Below, piece by piece: positions 17,526-26,498 of a stretch of DNA of 64,000 nt; positions within the stretch are counted from its first letter, which is position 1; each line of letters opens with the position of its first letter. Origin of the DNA: Cohnella caldifontis (GTDB lineage: Bacteria; Bacillota; Bacilli; Paenibacillales; Paenibacillaceae); assembly GCF_029360585.1 (NCBI RefSeq), contig NZ_JAQZSJ010000003.1, forward strand, positions 62,001 to 126,000, read 5' to 3'. The notes below the pieces were generated by a model that had not been told where the DNA came from, made no database searches, and worked only from the letters and a program-made list of their open reading frames with translations. A program made the translations under genes and the position numbers.

Positions 17526-17996
17526 ATGTATTTTTACTTCATTATCGCGGCTTCCATTGTCATCGACGTCGCGACGAAAACCGCGATCCGCGCGAATCTG
17601 GATCTTGGCGAGACAACGGAGCTTTGGGGCGTCGTGCCGCTGATCAACCTGGAGAATCACGGAACGTCCGGCAATCTGTTTCACGGATACGGAAGATGGC
17701 TCGCTTTGTTGGTCTTGATCCTTGCGGCCGTTGCGTTCTACCTGCGAAGCAAGGGCAAATTCCGGACGCCGCCCATGCAGGCGGGCTTGGCGCTTGTCAT
17801 CGGAGGGGCGATCGGCAACGCGATCGATCGCGTCGTCTACAACCGGGTCACGGATTTCCTGCATTTCTCGGACCAGGCCACGATGAATTTCGCGGATATA
17901 TGGGTCTACTCCGGCGTGATCGTTCTCGTCGTCGCGCAGATCGTTCAGGCATTCAAGCCGCCGTCGAAGGCGAGGAAGGGAGCGGACCTCACATGA
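17526..17996 (+). CDS. Signal peptidase II-like protein (LspA paralogue)
   Basis: A 156-residue, four-segment membrane protein of the LspA family, which cleaves the signal peptide of prolipoproteins at the lipobox. Both catalytic aspartates are present (NRVTDFLHF and NFADIW), as is GGAIGNAIDR. The usual NxGAAxG motif is changed to NHGTSG, and the N-terminal DQ(L)TK motif reads DVATK. It is not next to ileS or rluD, where housekeeping lspA lies, so it is likely a second copy with its own substrate. GAGGAG at 17512-17517 supports ATG 17526. It overlaps the SGNH gene by 4 bp. Confidence 0.85.
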   Translation: MYFYFIIAASIVIDVATKTAIRANLDLGETTELWGVVPLINLENHGTSGNLFHGYGRWLALLVLILAAVAFYLRSKGKFRTPPMQAGLALVIGGAIGNAIDRVVYNRVTDFLHFSDQATMNFADIWVYSGVIVLVVAQIVQAFKPPSKARKGADLT

Positions 17997-18676
17997 CGGA
18001 GCCTGCGATTCAACCGGCAGCGGCGTATGACGAGAAGAAAGAGAAGGCAAGGAAGTACAAAATTCTCAATCAGCTCGCCCGGAAAGGGCAGACGGTCCTC
18101 GTCGGCTCCTCGCTGATGGAGTTTTTCCCGATCCACGAGCTGATGCAGACGCTGGGGCACTCATCCTGCATCTATAACCGCGGGATCGCCGGCTATGTGA
18201 CGACCGAGCTGTTGGCGTCGATGGAGGAATGCATTTTCGAGCTGGAGCCTTCCAAAATATTCATCAACATCGGCACCAACGACATCAGCGCGCCCGATTA
18301 CCGGGTGGAGCGCCTGCTTGCGAATTACGACGAGATTTTGACCCGGATTGCCGAGCGGCTGCCGGAGTGCCGGGTGTTCGTCATGGCTTATTACCCCGTG
18401 AATGCCAAGGCGGTGTTTCCTTTCGTGGACCGGGCGGCCATGGAAGAGGTATTCCGGAGACGGACGAACGAGGCGATCCGGGAAGCGAACGAAGCGATCG
18501 AGCGGCTGGCATCCAAGCACGGCTATCCTTTCATTGACGTCAACGAGGGGCTCGTAGATTCGGAGGGGAATTTGAACGAAGAATTCGCCATCGACGGCAT
18601 CCACATGTTCGCCAACGGGTACGCCGTGATTTTACGCAATTTGCTCGAATACCTGGAATCGGAGACGGGCGGATGA
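17993..18676 (+). CDS. SGNH/GDSL-type hydrolase
   Basis: A 227-residue cytoplasmic protein of the SGNH esterase fold. The four blocks are visible: GSSLMEF (nucleophile Ser), NRGIAG (Gly), IGTNDIS (Asn) and DGIHM (Asp-His). No signal peptide. Family members deacylate or de-esterify lipids or glycans; substrate unknown. ATGA overlap with the LspA-like gene and again with the GNAT gene shows tight translational coupling. Confidence 0.88.
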   Translation: MTEPAIQPAAAYDEKKEKARKYKILNQLARKGQTVLVGSSLMEFFPIHELMQTLGHSSCIYNRGIAGYVTTELLASMEECIFELEPSKIFINIGTNDISAPDYRVERLLANYDEILTRIAERLPECRVFVMAYYPVNAKAVFPFVDRAAMEEVFRRRTNEAIREANEAIERLASKHGYPFIDVNEGLVDSEGNLNEEFAIDGIHMFANGYAVILRNLLEYLESETGG

Positions 18677-19638
18677 GGGATCGGAAGATCGAATGGGCGG
18701 CTTTTCAACGATCGCATGTCGAAGCGGCGGCAAAACTGACATCGGCCTTCAAAACCGCGGAACAGGCCGAACGGGCGATCGAGGGTGTATGGGAGCGGGA
18801 GAACGTCAGCGGGATCGCGGCTTTCCGCGATTCCGAGCTGGTCGGTTATCTGATCGGCAGGCTGGAGACGGATAAAGCCCGCGGGCGCCATACTTGGGTC
18901 GATTATGCCGGAGCCGCGATCGCGGCCGGAGAGAGCTCCGAGCTCTATCGGGAGATGTACGCGGCGATCGCCTCCGATTGGGTGGCGAACGGCTCGTTCC
19001 GGCATTACGTTCTCGTTCCGAGCGGCGACGAGGCGGCTGTCGACGGTTGGCTCCGGCTGGGGTTTGCCTATGAACAAGTCCACGCGGTTCAGACGATTCC
19101 CGCCGTTCAGCTGCCGGAATTTGCGGATCCTGCCGTTCGGATTCGGCTGGCCGGGCCGGAAGACGAGCCGGCGGTACGAAAAATTTCAACCTTGATCATG
19201 GAACATCAAGCGGGGGCTCCGGTATGGGCTCCGGCTTTCGGCGAGGATCGCGCGAAATTCCAGGAGGGGTACGTTCAACTGATCAAGGATCCTTCCGCTT
19301 ATTTCTGGGTGGCCGCTCGAGAGGAAGAAATTTTAGGATTTCAGGCGTTTTACCCTCCTGACAACCTGGATATCGACAGGATGTTCCCCGGATCTTGCAT
19401 CTGTCTTGGAGTCGGAGCGACCGTTCCGGAGGCGCGGGGACAAGGGATTGGGGCTGCCCTCGTCAAACACGGCTTGGACCGTGCGCGCAGAGAGGGATTT
19501 ACGAACTGCATCGCGGATTGGAGAATGACGAATGTAGAGGCTTCGCGATTCTGGCCCAAGCAAGGATTCACGCCTTATGCGTATCGCCTCGTTCGGTACG
19601 TCGATCCCCGGATTGCCTGGGCAGACGGGAAAGCATGA
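18673..19638 (+). CDS. GNAT-family N-acetyltransferase, two-domain
   Basis: A 321-residue protein. The C-terminal half is a canonical GNAT domain (GVGATVPEARGQGIGAALV holds the acetyl-CoA loop R-G-Q-G-I-G; FWPKQGFTPYAYRL closes the fold). The N-terminal half (to about residue 150) has the shape of a second, degenerate GNAT domain (ESELVGYLIG-like strand then GFAYEQ). Substrate unknown. ATG 18673 overlaps the SGNH stop. Confidence 0.85.
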   Translation: MRDRKIEWAAFQRSHVEAAAKLTSAFKTAEQAERAIEGVWERENVSGIAAFRDSELVGYLIGRLETDKARGRHTWVDYAGAAIAAGESSELYREMYAAIASDWVANGSFRHYVLVPSGDEAAVDGWLRLGFAYEQVHAVQTIPAVQLPEFADPAVRIRLAGPEDEPAVRKISTLIMEHQAGAPVWAPAFGEDRAKFQEGYVQLIKDPSAYFWVAAREEEILGFQAFYPPDNLDIDRMFPGSCICLGVGATVPEARGQGIGAALVKHGLDRARREGFTNCIADWRMTNVEASRFWPKQGFTPYAYRLVRYVDPRIAWADGKA

Positions 19639-19639
19639 A

Positions 19640-19676
19640 AAAAGCGGTTGAGCAGATTTCCTGCCCAACCGCTTTT
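19640..19676. terminator. Bidirectional terminator
   Basis: AAAAGCGGTTG and CAACCGCTTTT pair as an 11-bp stem, with inner GCAG/CTGC, and A and T tracts on both sides. It ends the plus-strand trio and the minus-strand nuclease gene. Confidence 0.9.
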
Positions 19677-19682
19677 GCGTCT

Positions 19683-22600
19683 TTATGGCCGTGCTGCGGA
19701 CTGGAGATAGGCCAGATCGTTCAGAAGGAGGTCGGCAAACGCGGCGTCGATATGCTTGCCGGCTGCTTTGTCGATTTGTTTTTCGAGCTCCTCCAGCTTC
19801 TTCGCCGCGTTTTGATCCTTATCGGCCTTTTGAATCTCCTTCACTTTGGCGATCAGGCTCTGGGCCGTACCGTGATTCGCGAACCAGCCCTTGCTCTCGC
19901 CGAGGCTGATCAATCCGGCGAAGTGATCGATATCCATGGCCGACGTAAGCGTGATCGATACGACGGCCTGATTGCCGGCGTTGTCCGCGGCCGTAACCTG
20001 GAGCGTGTGAGCCCCGGCGGACATGGCAAGCGGAGAGTTTGACTCGACGGACGCGATCGCTGCGCCGTCCAGCGCATAACGGACGGATTTCACTCCGCTC
20101 AAGCCATCCGCGGCCGAGACCGTAAGGTTAACGGAGGAATCCGTCTGGTAGAAGCTCGCGGTGCCTTCATAGGAGACGACCGGCGCCGTTTTGTCGATCC
20201 AGATCCACAGGCTTTGCGGAGCTTCGGCGTTGCCGGCGTTATCCTTGGAGTAGAACTCGACGAGATGCTTTCCTTCGGACGAGACGGTTACCGGTCCTTG
20301 CGCGGCCGTCCATGCTCCGCCGTTCAAGCGATATAACGTGCTTGCGATGCCGGAGCCGTCGGTTTCGTCTTGGGCCGTAAACGTCAACGTTACATCCTGG
20401 GTATTGTAATGGCCTTCGCCCGTCAGGCCGTCCGCGAGCCAGGCGGTGGTCGGCGGCGTGACATCCGCAAGCGCGACGCCGCTCATGGCCAACGGCTTCA
20501 ACTGGTACGTTCCGTTGAAGATCGAGGAAATGCCCGTGACGTGCACGAGGCTGCCAGCCGGGAACTTCGCTTGGAAGTCGGCGTAGCGGATGCCGGTGCG
20601 GCCGTCGACTCGTACGTGCGTGGAATTCGACCCGTTCACGGCGTCGAACTCGAAGGATCCCGCGGGCGTTGCCGTTTTGTAATTTTGAATGGTGACATTT
20701 TCGAGCTTCACGAGCTGACCTTGGTTGCCGTCATTCAGCTCCGATTGGACGATGGCGGGCGGAAGATCGGCGGTACCGATCTTCTTGAGCACGACCGGAT
20801 CCGACAATTCGAGCTCCGTATTGTAGACGGTCTTCTTCGCGCTGATCGAGACCCGATCGCCGGCGTGGAAACCAGCGGCCGTCTGGTACACGTAAATGCC
20901 GGCCGTATCGTCCTGCAGGTAGAAGCCCTGACCGCCGAACAGTCCCGGTTCGGAGGTGATGACGCCTTCGACCGTTACGAGCGTGTTGCCCGCGGCTTGA
21001 CGGGCATCGGCGACGGCGATCTTCGCCGGAACCGGCGGATGGTCTTCCGGCAGCGGCTCGGCGGGAACGTTGCCGACGGATACCGATTCCGTAAGCTCGT
21101 TGTTGCCGTTTGCTTTCAGGCGCAGATTGGCCGGACCGGCCGCGGTCGGGTCGATCTGCACGGTTAAATCTTTAAAGGCATGGCCTAAGCCGTCAGCCGT
21201 AACGGAGAAAGCGGAGCTGTATTGGTAGCCGGCCGGCCAGGTGCCGTCGTCATTTTGGAACTTGGCGATCTGTTTGCCGCCCGCCAAGTAGATGCCGACG
21301 CTGAGACCGGAAAGCGTCTGTCCGGGCAGCAGGTGATCGGCCGTCACGCGGATTTGGAACTTCTGGGCGTTCGGCAGCGTGCTCTGGTGCACGAAGGCGT
21401 ATTGCGGTTGAACCGATTGTTGGGTCGAACCGTAGGAGCCGGCTTTGAAGGTCGTCGGATCATACCATCGATATCCCGGGTCCGGAGCGGCCCACGGTTC
21501 CGGCTTCGGCTCCGTCGATTGGGCCGGATCCTCGAACGGGAGCAGCGGGGTCGGTTGATCCAATTGCAGCCCTGCCACTTGGGTGAGGCTGGTGTAGCTC
21601 TCCTGGTTGGCCAGCCACTCGACCGTATGGACGAGGAACGCCGCATCGTCCGCTTCGCCTTTGAAGCCGTCGTAGGTGGTCTTTTTCGATCCGTTATCTT
21701 CGCGCAAATACTTCGGCGTGGCATCTTCGACCGGCGAGGAGTCGCCGATGAAGGCCGCTTTGCCGGCGCCGAGCTTGGAGACGGCCGCGAACGGACCCTC
21801 GGCGCGGCCTCCGCCGTTGTATACGCCGCTGTCGACCGCATTGGCCCATACGGGAACGTCGGTCGGCACGTAAACGAGGCCTTTGGCTTTCGTCGGATCC
21901 AGGATAGCGAGCGTCGAGCCGGCGTGCATGGCTACCGAGCCGACGCCGGCCGTAATGCCGAACGACTGACTCGGGGGAACGACGTCCGTCAGGTTGTCTA
22001 CGTCCCCAAGGGCGTTATAGCGGAAGCGGACGCCGAAGTTCTCCGCCAGCCAGTCCGAGCTTTGAACGCCCTGCATGGCCGGGGAAGCCGCTTCTTCGGC
22101 CGACATGCCTTGGGCCGGGTTCGTCCATGCGCCGCGGCGGTAGCCGTTCATGACTTCCGAAGCGTCCCAACGGTTTTTGTTGCGGTCCGCGTTGTAATGA
22201 TCGGCGATGAAGAAAATGCTGCCGCCGTTCTGAACGTACTGCAGCATGGCGTCCTGCTCGGATTTCTTATAAGGAATGTTCGCTTCGCCGATGATGAAGA
22301 CGTCGTAATTTCTCAGCGCGTCGTAGGTGACGGCTTGCTCGCCGAACGTATAAGGGATTTGGCGGTCCAGGGACTCCACCGTAAACCCGTCCGCTCTTAA
22401 GCCGTCCGCGAAATCGGAGAAGCCGCCGTCGATGACCCAGTCGGCCGCTCCGGCGGTTTGGCCGTGCGTGTGGTCGAACAGCACCTTCTTGCCCGTGCCG
22501 TTCGGAAGGGGAGGGACCGGATTTTGCCCGGCTTTCGTGTAGCCGTTCGCGAGGGCCTCGGCTTCCGTGTTGAAGAAAATGCGCTTCTCTACCGGAACGC

Positions 22601-24239
22601 TGGCCCAATCTTCTTTATCGACATAAATCTTCGTGTCCGAGTTTCCGACCGGGCGGCTCAAGCCTTCGCCCGAGAAGCGCGCCCGGAACGCGAACGGCAG
22701 CTCCTGGAGGGGATTGGCCGGATCCCAGATGCCGATCTTCCGGTCCATGGCGGCTTTGACGGCATTTTGGTACAGGTTGTACTCTTCTACGGTGCCGATC
22801 GGCCAGATGAAATACGTGACCGCGTATCCCTTGTCCACCATTTCCAAATTGACGTTCAGGCCGTCGGACTCGCGAACGACTTGCGCCAGCAAGCGGCCGT
22901 AGTCGTCCGTCGCTTCTTCTCCGACCTTCAGGATCACTTTGTCTCCGGGCTTCAGGACCGTCTCCATGTAATGCTTGGCGGCGAGGCCAAGATCCAATTG
23001 GTTCTGGTCGGCAGGGGTTTGGACTCCGCCGTTCAGATTGAGGTAAGCGTCGGATTCCGGCGTATCGATATTCAGGAAGCGAACGTTGGTCGCGCCGAGC
23101 ACCGGGCTTTGCAGCGCGATCGTGTCGCCGTCGACGACCCTGTCGACGGTCCCTTCGTACTCGCCGGGAGCGGACGGATACAGCGGCGGTTGATCGGCGG
23201 AAAGCACGACGTCCGACGCTTTGCGCGGAATGACTTGGTAGCTGGTGTATTGACCCAGAATGCCGGTCACGTCATACCATTTGTCCTGCTGGACAGCAGC
23301 CATGTCCAGGGAGCCGTCCATAATGCGGACCGTCGTTCCGTTGAACTGCCGGTCGACGACTTGGACATTGTATCCGCCGCCGGCCGGGGTCTGCGGAACG
23401 ACTTTGAAGTAGCCGGTAAAATGAACGAGCTGGCCTTCGTACGGTTCCGCTTTTGCGGGATCTTGCAGATCCGCCAAGGTCACCGGAACCGGCGCGGGGA
23501 GAGGCTGGTTTTGCGCGATTACCGTAATCGAGGACGGGCTGATTTCCGTCAAGCCCTGATAAGCGGTGATCGTTCCCGTGACTTGGACCCGGTCGCCTTC
23601 CTTCAAATCCGGGAATCCGTCCGCGGAGAAACCGAAAATATTGATTCCGCCGGTGCCGTCCTGCACGAACGTGGAGAGCTTGCCTCCGCCGATGGCGGAG
23701 TTGTCCGCGGTCACGACGCCTTCGATGGTTACCGTGCCGGTTGCTTTCTTGGCGTCGGCGATCGAGACGACGTTGCCCGTCGGATCCGGATTCGTCGTAT
23801 CGTCGACGAAGGAGACGGCCGTAGGAGATTTCAATCCCGGGAACGAGTTGTATAGGGCCAACGATCCCGATACTTTGACCTTTTTGCCGATAATGCCGGG
23901 ATTCGTCTGCAGTCCGAACGGGGCGCGGTAGGCCGTGGTGAGCTGGACGTCCAGCAGTTTGGATTTGTCCCGTTCTCCTGCGGCGTCCGCGATGAGGAAG
24001 TTGAAATCGTTGCCGAACGGGGCCGTAAAGTTGGCGGACAGAGAACCCGTGGCATGGCCGACGATGTACCCTTCTACCGTACCGGTTCCGGTATTGTTGG
24101 CGATGGCCTCGGCGACGGTCAGGGAGCCGTCCGCATTGGCGGCGGATACCCGGGCGGAAATGAGCCCCATCGCGTTCGACAGCACGATGACGGCCGCTAG
24201 CGCGATCCAAGACAGTCTTTTGAGCTGGGCGAATCTCAT
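19683..24239 (-). CDS. Large secreted multidomain nuclease with SNase, OB-fold and FIMAH domains
   Basis: A 1518-residue extracellular protein. A Sec signal ends near residue 33 (ARVSAANA). Residues about 38-150 form an OB-like DUF6359-type domain (TVAEAIANNTGTGTVEGYIVG), 155-245 and 250-345 are YhcR-type OB folds, and 360-508 is a micrococcal-nuclease domain with every key residue (VDGDTI, VRFLNIDTPES, DDYGRLLAQV: Asp21, Arg35, Asp40, Glu43, Arg87 equivalents). Next come a GATase/DUF4350-like domain (585-720, KVLFDHTHGQ, IIGEANIPY, GGSIFFIADHYNADRN), another OB fold (about 1105-1250), two Ig-like beta domains (1260-1440) and a C-terminal FIMAH-type helical domain (last 75 residues). No LPXTG or SLH was seen. 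The role is probably DNA degradation in the medium for phosphate or nucleotides. Confidence 0.85.
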   Translation of the reverse strand: MRFAQLKRLSWIALAAVIVLSNAMGLISARVSAANADGSLTVAEAIANNTGTGTVEGYIVGHATGSLSANFTAPFGNDFNFLIADAAGERDKSKLLDVQLTTAYRAPFGLQTNPGIIGKKVKVSGSLALYNSFPGLKSPTAVSFVDDTTNPDPTGNVVSIADAKKATGTVTIEGVVTADNSAIGGGKLSTFVQDGTGGINIFGFSADGFPDLKEGDRVQVTGTITAYQGLTEISPSSITVIAQNQPLPAPVPVTLADLQDPAKAEPYEGQLVHFTGYFKVVPQTPAGGGYNVQVVDRQFNGTTVRIMDGSLDMAAVQQDKWYDVTGILGQYTSYQVIPRKASDVVLSADQPPLYPSAPGEYEGTVDRVVDGDTIALQSPVLGATNVRFLNIDTPESDAYLNLNGGVQTPADQNQLDLGLAAKHYMETVLKPGDKVILKVGEEATDDYGRLLAQVVRESDGLNVNLEMVDKGYAVTYFIWPIGTVEEYNLYQNAVKAAMDRKIGIWDPANPLQELPFAFRARFSGEGLSRPVGNSDTKIYVDKEDWASVPVEKRIFFNTEAEALANGYTKAGQNPVPPLPNGTGKKVLFDHTHGQTAGAADWVIDGGFSDFADGLRADGFTVESLDRQIPYTFGEQAVTYDALRNYDVFIIGEANIPYKKSEQDAMLQYVQNGGSIFFIADHYNADRNKNRWDASEVMNGYRRGAWTNPAQGMSAEEAASPAMQGVQSSDWLAENFGVRFRYNALGDVDNLTDVVPPSQSFGITAGVGSVAMHAGSTLAILDPTKAKGLVYVPTDVPVWANAVDSGVYNGGGRAEGPFAAVSKLGAGKAAFIGDSSPVEDATPKYLREDNGSKKTTYDGFKGEADDAAFLVHTVEWLANQESYTSLTQVAGLQLDQPTPLLPFEDPAQSTEPKPEPWAAPDPGYRWYDPTTFKAGSYGSTQQSVQPQYAFVHQSTLPNAQKFQIRVTADHLLPGQTLSGLSVGIYLAGGKQIAKFQNDDGTWPAGYQYSSAFSVTADGLGHAFKDLTVQIDPTAAGPANLRLKANGNNELTESVSVGNVPAEPLPEDHPPVPAKIAVADARQAAGNTLVTVEGVITSEPGLFGGQGFYLQDDTAGIYVYQTAAGFHAGDRVSISAKKTVYNTELELSDPVVLKKIGTADLPPAIVQSELNDGNQGQLVKLENVTIQNYKTATPAGSFEFDAVNGSNSTHVRVDGRTGIRYADFQAKFPAGSLVHVTGISSIFNGTYQLKPLAMSGVALADVTPPTTAWLADGLTGEGHYNTQDVTLTFTAQDETDGSGIASTLYRLNGGAWTAAQGPVTVSSEGKHLVEFYSKDNAGNAEAPQSLWIWIDKTAPVVSYEGTASFYQTDSSVNLTVSAADGLSGVKSVRYALDGAAIASVESNSPLAMSAGAHTLQVTAADNAGNQAVVSITLTSAMDIDHFAGLISLGESKGWFANHGTAQSLIAKVKEIQKADKDQNAAKKLEELEKQIDKAAGKHIDAAFADLLLNDLAYLQSAARP

Positions 24240-24498
24240 TCTTCAGCAAACCTCCCAACGAAAATTTTGTGATTGCTAGATCAGTGTACCGGGCCTATGT
24301 ACGGGTATCGTGATCGGGATGTTAAGCGTATATAAGGATTTCGAAGCGGGATAAAAATTCGGAAGTCATTACATTATTCGGGATTTCGTTAAACACCGGG
24401 AAAATAAAAGTCTAGTAATGTGGGGATAGGTTTCGGGAGCGGTCATCCGCTTCTCGCAAACGACAACAATATCGGGGAAAAATTGGAGGTCTCTGCAG
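24240..24498. other. Intergenic region between nuclease and phnD
   Basis: This 259-bp gap holds divergent promoters and leaders for the minus-strand nuclease and for phnD. AT-rich stretches around 24310-24420 are candidate promoters. I see no clear Pho box (TTWACA repeats), no strong hairpin and no extra coding frame. Confidence 0.5.
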
Positions 24499-25614
24499 TT
24501 GAAAAAGAAATGGATGCCTTTCGCCGCCCTCACATTGGTCGTCGGTCTTCTCGCCGGTTGCGGCTCGAACAACAATGACGCAGGAAGCGCTTCGGAAAGT
24601 CCTTCGGCGAGCGCTTCGGAAAGCCCTGCAGCTTCTTCCGCCAGCCCTTCGGCAGACGCTTCGGCTGCCGCCAAGGAAATCCCGGAGCTGAAAGTCAGCT
24701 TCGTTCCTTCCAAAGATCCGGACCAAATCATTACGGCGACGGATCCGCTCAAGGACCTGCTGAAGAACCAATTGGCATCGCAAGGTTATAACGTCGGCAA
24801 AGTCACGATCGACGTCGGTACGACGTACGAAGCGGTCGGCGAAGCCCTGACGGCCGGCACGACGGATGTCGGGTTTATCCCGGGCGGCACGTACGCCCTG
24901 TACAGCGACGGCGCCGATGTCATCCTGACCGCCACGCGGGCCGGACTGTCGAACGATTCGGACAACGCCAAAGATTGGAACGACAACAAGCCGACCAAAC
25001 CGACGGCGGATCAGGCCACCTACTACCGTGCCCTCTTCATCGCCGGTCCTTCCAAGAAGGGCCAAGAGCTGGCGGCGAAAGTGAACGGCGGCCAGCAACT
25101 GACCTGGGACGATCTGAACGGCGCCAACTGGGCCGTCATGTCGACCTCTTCGTCGGCCGGTTACATCTACCCGACCCTGTGGCTGCAAAGCAACTACCAG
25201 AAGAGCATTACCGACCTTGCGCATGTCACGACGTCCGACTCCTATGGCAGTTCGTTCGCGAGCCTGGCCGCCGGACAAGCCGACGTGATCGTGGCTTATG
25301 CGGACGCCAGAAGAGACTATGAGCAAAAATGGACGACCGATTTCGGACGCGGCAAGACGATCTGGGACGAAACGAACGTCATCGGCGTGACCCAAGGGAT
25401 CTACAACGATACGATCAGCGTCAGCAAGAACGACAAGCTCATGACCGACGAATTCAAAAAAGCGCTCCAGGACGCTTTCATCGCCATCGCGGGAACGGAA
25501 GAAGGCAAGAAGGTCATCGCGGTATACAGCCACGAAGGCTACAAGCCCGCGCAGGCTTCCGACTACGACAACGAAAGAAAAGCCCAAGATTTGATCAAAA
25601 GCATGAAGAAGTAA
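24499..25614 (+). CDS. phnD: Phosphonate ABC transporter substrate-binding lipoprotein
   Basis: A 371-residue lipoprotein (LVVGLLAGC at about 14-22) with a Ser/Ala linker and a PhnD-type binding domain: FVPSKDPDQI, VDVGTTYEAVGEALTAG, DVGFIPGGTYAL, FIAGPSKKGQEL and the SSAGYIYPTL loop. It captures phosphonates, phosphite or a similar oxyanion outside the cell and hands it to PhnE. TTG 24499 is used; GGAGG lies 10 bases upstream. It starts the phnDCEE operon. Confidence 0.9.
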   Translation: MKKKWMPFAALTLVVGLLAGCGSNNNDAGSASESPSASASESPAASSASPSADASAAAKEIPELKVSFVPSKDPDQIITATDPLKDLLKNQLASQGYNVGKVTIDVGTTYEAVGEALTAGTTDVGFIPGGTYALYSDGADVILTATRAGLSNDSDNAKDWNDNKPTKPTADQATYYRALFIAGPSKKGQELAAKVNGGQQLTWDDLNGANWAVMSTSSSAGYIYPTLWLQSNYQKSITDLAHVTTSDSYGSSFASLAAGQADVIVAYADARRDYEQKWTTDFGRGKTIWDETNVIGVTQGIYNDTISVSKNDKLMTDEFKKALQDAFIAIAGTEEGKKVIAVYSHEGYKPAQASDYDNERKAQDLIKSMKK

Positions 25615-25645
25615 CCGCCTTCCCCAAGGCTGCTAGTACACTCGA

Positions 25646-25686
25646 AAAAATGAGAACATTCGGGACCCATGGATGTTCTCATTTTT
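25646..25686 (+). terminator. Terminator between phnD and phnC
   Basis: AAAAATGAGAACAT (25646-25659) and ATGTTCTCATTTTT (25673-25686) form a perfect 14-bp stem with an A/T flank, 27 bp before the phnC start. It likely lets only part of the transcripts continue, so PhnD is made in excess over the other subunits. Confidence 0.88.
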
Positions 25687-25712
25687 CTACTTTTCAGGAT
25701 CGGAGAATCTTC

Positions 25713-26498
25713 ATGATCGAGTTTAAGAATGTGGATAAGACGTACGCCAACGGCACGAGCGCGCTGAAGAACATCAATCTGGCCATCGAACAAGGCGAAT
25801 TCGTCGCCGTCATCGGTCTCTCCGGCGCGGGGAAATCCACGCTGATCCGGTGCATCAACCGGATGCACGACATTACGGGCGGCCAGCTCCATGTAGACGG
25901 GGTGGACGTAGCCAAGCTGCGCGGAAGCCAAATCCGCCGTTTCCGCAGAAGGATCGGGATGATCTTCCAATCCTTCAACCTGGTGACGAGAACGACCGTG
26001 ATCAAGAACGTGCTGGTCTCGTTCGTACCGGACCTGCCGCTCTGGCGCAAGTGGTTCGGCGTCTTTACCCGAGAACAGAAAATCAAAGCCCTCGAGGCAT
26101 TGGATAAAGTGGGAATTCTCGATAAGGCGTTCGTCCGCGTCGACCAGCTGTCGGGCGGGCAGCAGCAGCGGGTCGCGTTAGCCCGCACGCTCGCCCAGAA
26201 CCCCGACATCATTTTGGCGGACGAACCGATCGCTTCCCTGGACCCCGTCACGTCCCGGATGGTCATGGACGATTTCAAGAGAATCAATCGGGATATGAAC
26301 ATCTCCGTCATCATGAACATCCACCACGTGGAAGTGGCGCTGGAATACGCGGACCGCATCATCGGGATCCGCAAGGGCGAAGTGGTCTTCGACGGCAAAT
26401 CGGAGCGTGTGACGAAGGAAATCCTGGACGATATTTACGGCGGCAAGATCGAGGAAATGAACCCGTCGCCCGAGGAGTTTATGGCGCATGTACGATAA
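25713..26498 (+). CDS. phnC: Phosphonate ABC transporter ATP-binding protein
   Basis: About 261 residues. Walker A GLSGAGKST, signature LSGGQQQRVALARTLAQ, Walker B DIILADEPIASLDP and the switch His in NIHHVEVALEYADRI are all present. ABC ATPase that powers phosphonate import. ATG 25713 is 8 bases after GGAG; the frame extends further upstream without start signals. The 3' end overlaps phnE by 11 bp. Confidence 0.93.
   Translation: MIEFKNVDKTYANGTSALKNINLAIEQGEFVAVIGLSGAGKSTLIRCINRMHDITGGQLHVDGVDVAKLRGSQIRRFRRRIGMIFQSFNLVTRTTVIKNVLVSFVPDLPLWRKWFGVFTREQKIKALEALDKVGILDKAFVRVDQLSGGQQQRVALARTLAQNPDIILADEPIASLDPVTSRMVMDDFKRINRDMNISVIMNIHHVEVALEYADRIIGIRKGEVVFDGKSERVTKEILDDIYGGKIEEMNPSPEEFMAHVR

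Noticed and set aside
20370-23855. Long plus-strand open frames opposite the nuclease gene
   Set aside because: Arg/Val/Gly-rich shadow sequence without domains or ribosome-binding sites; the minus frame encodes recognisable domains with catalytic residues.
24240-24498. Pho box for PhoP control of the phn operon
   Set aside because: I found no convincing pair of TTWACA repeats with 4-5 bp spacing; only isolated AT-rich hexamers.
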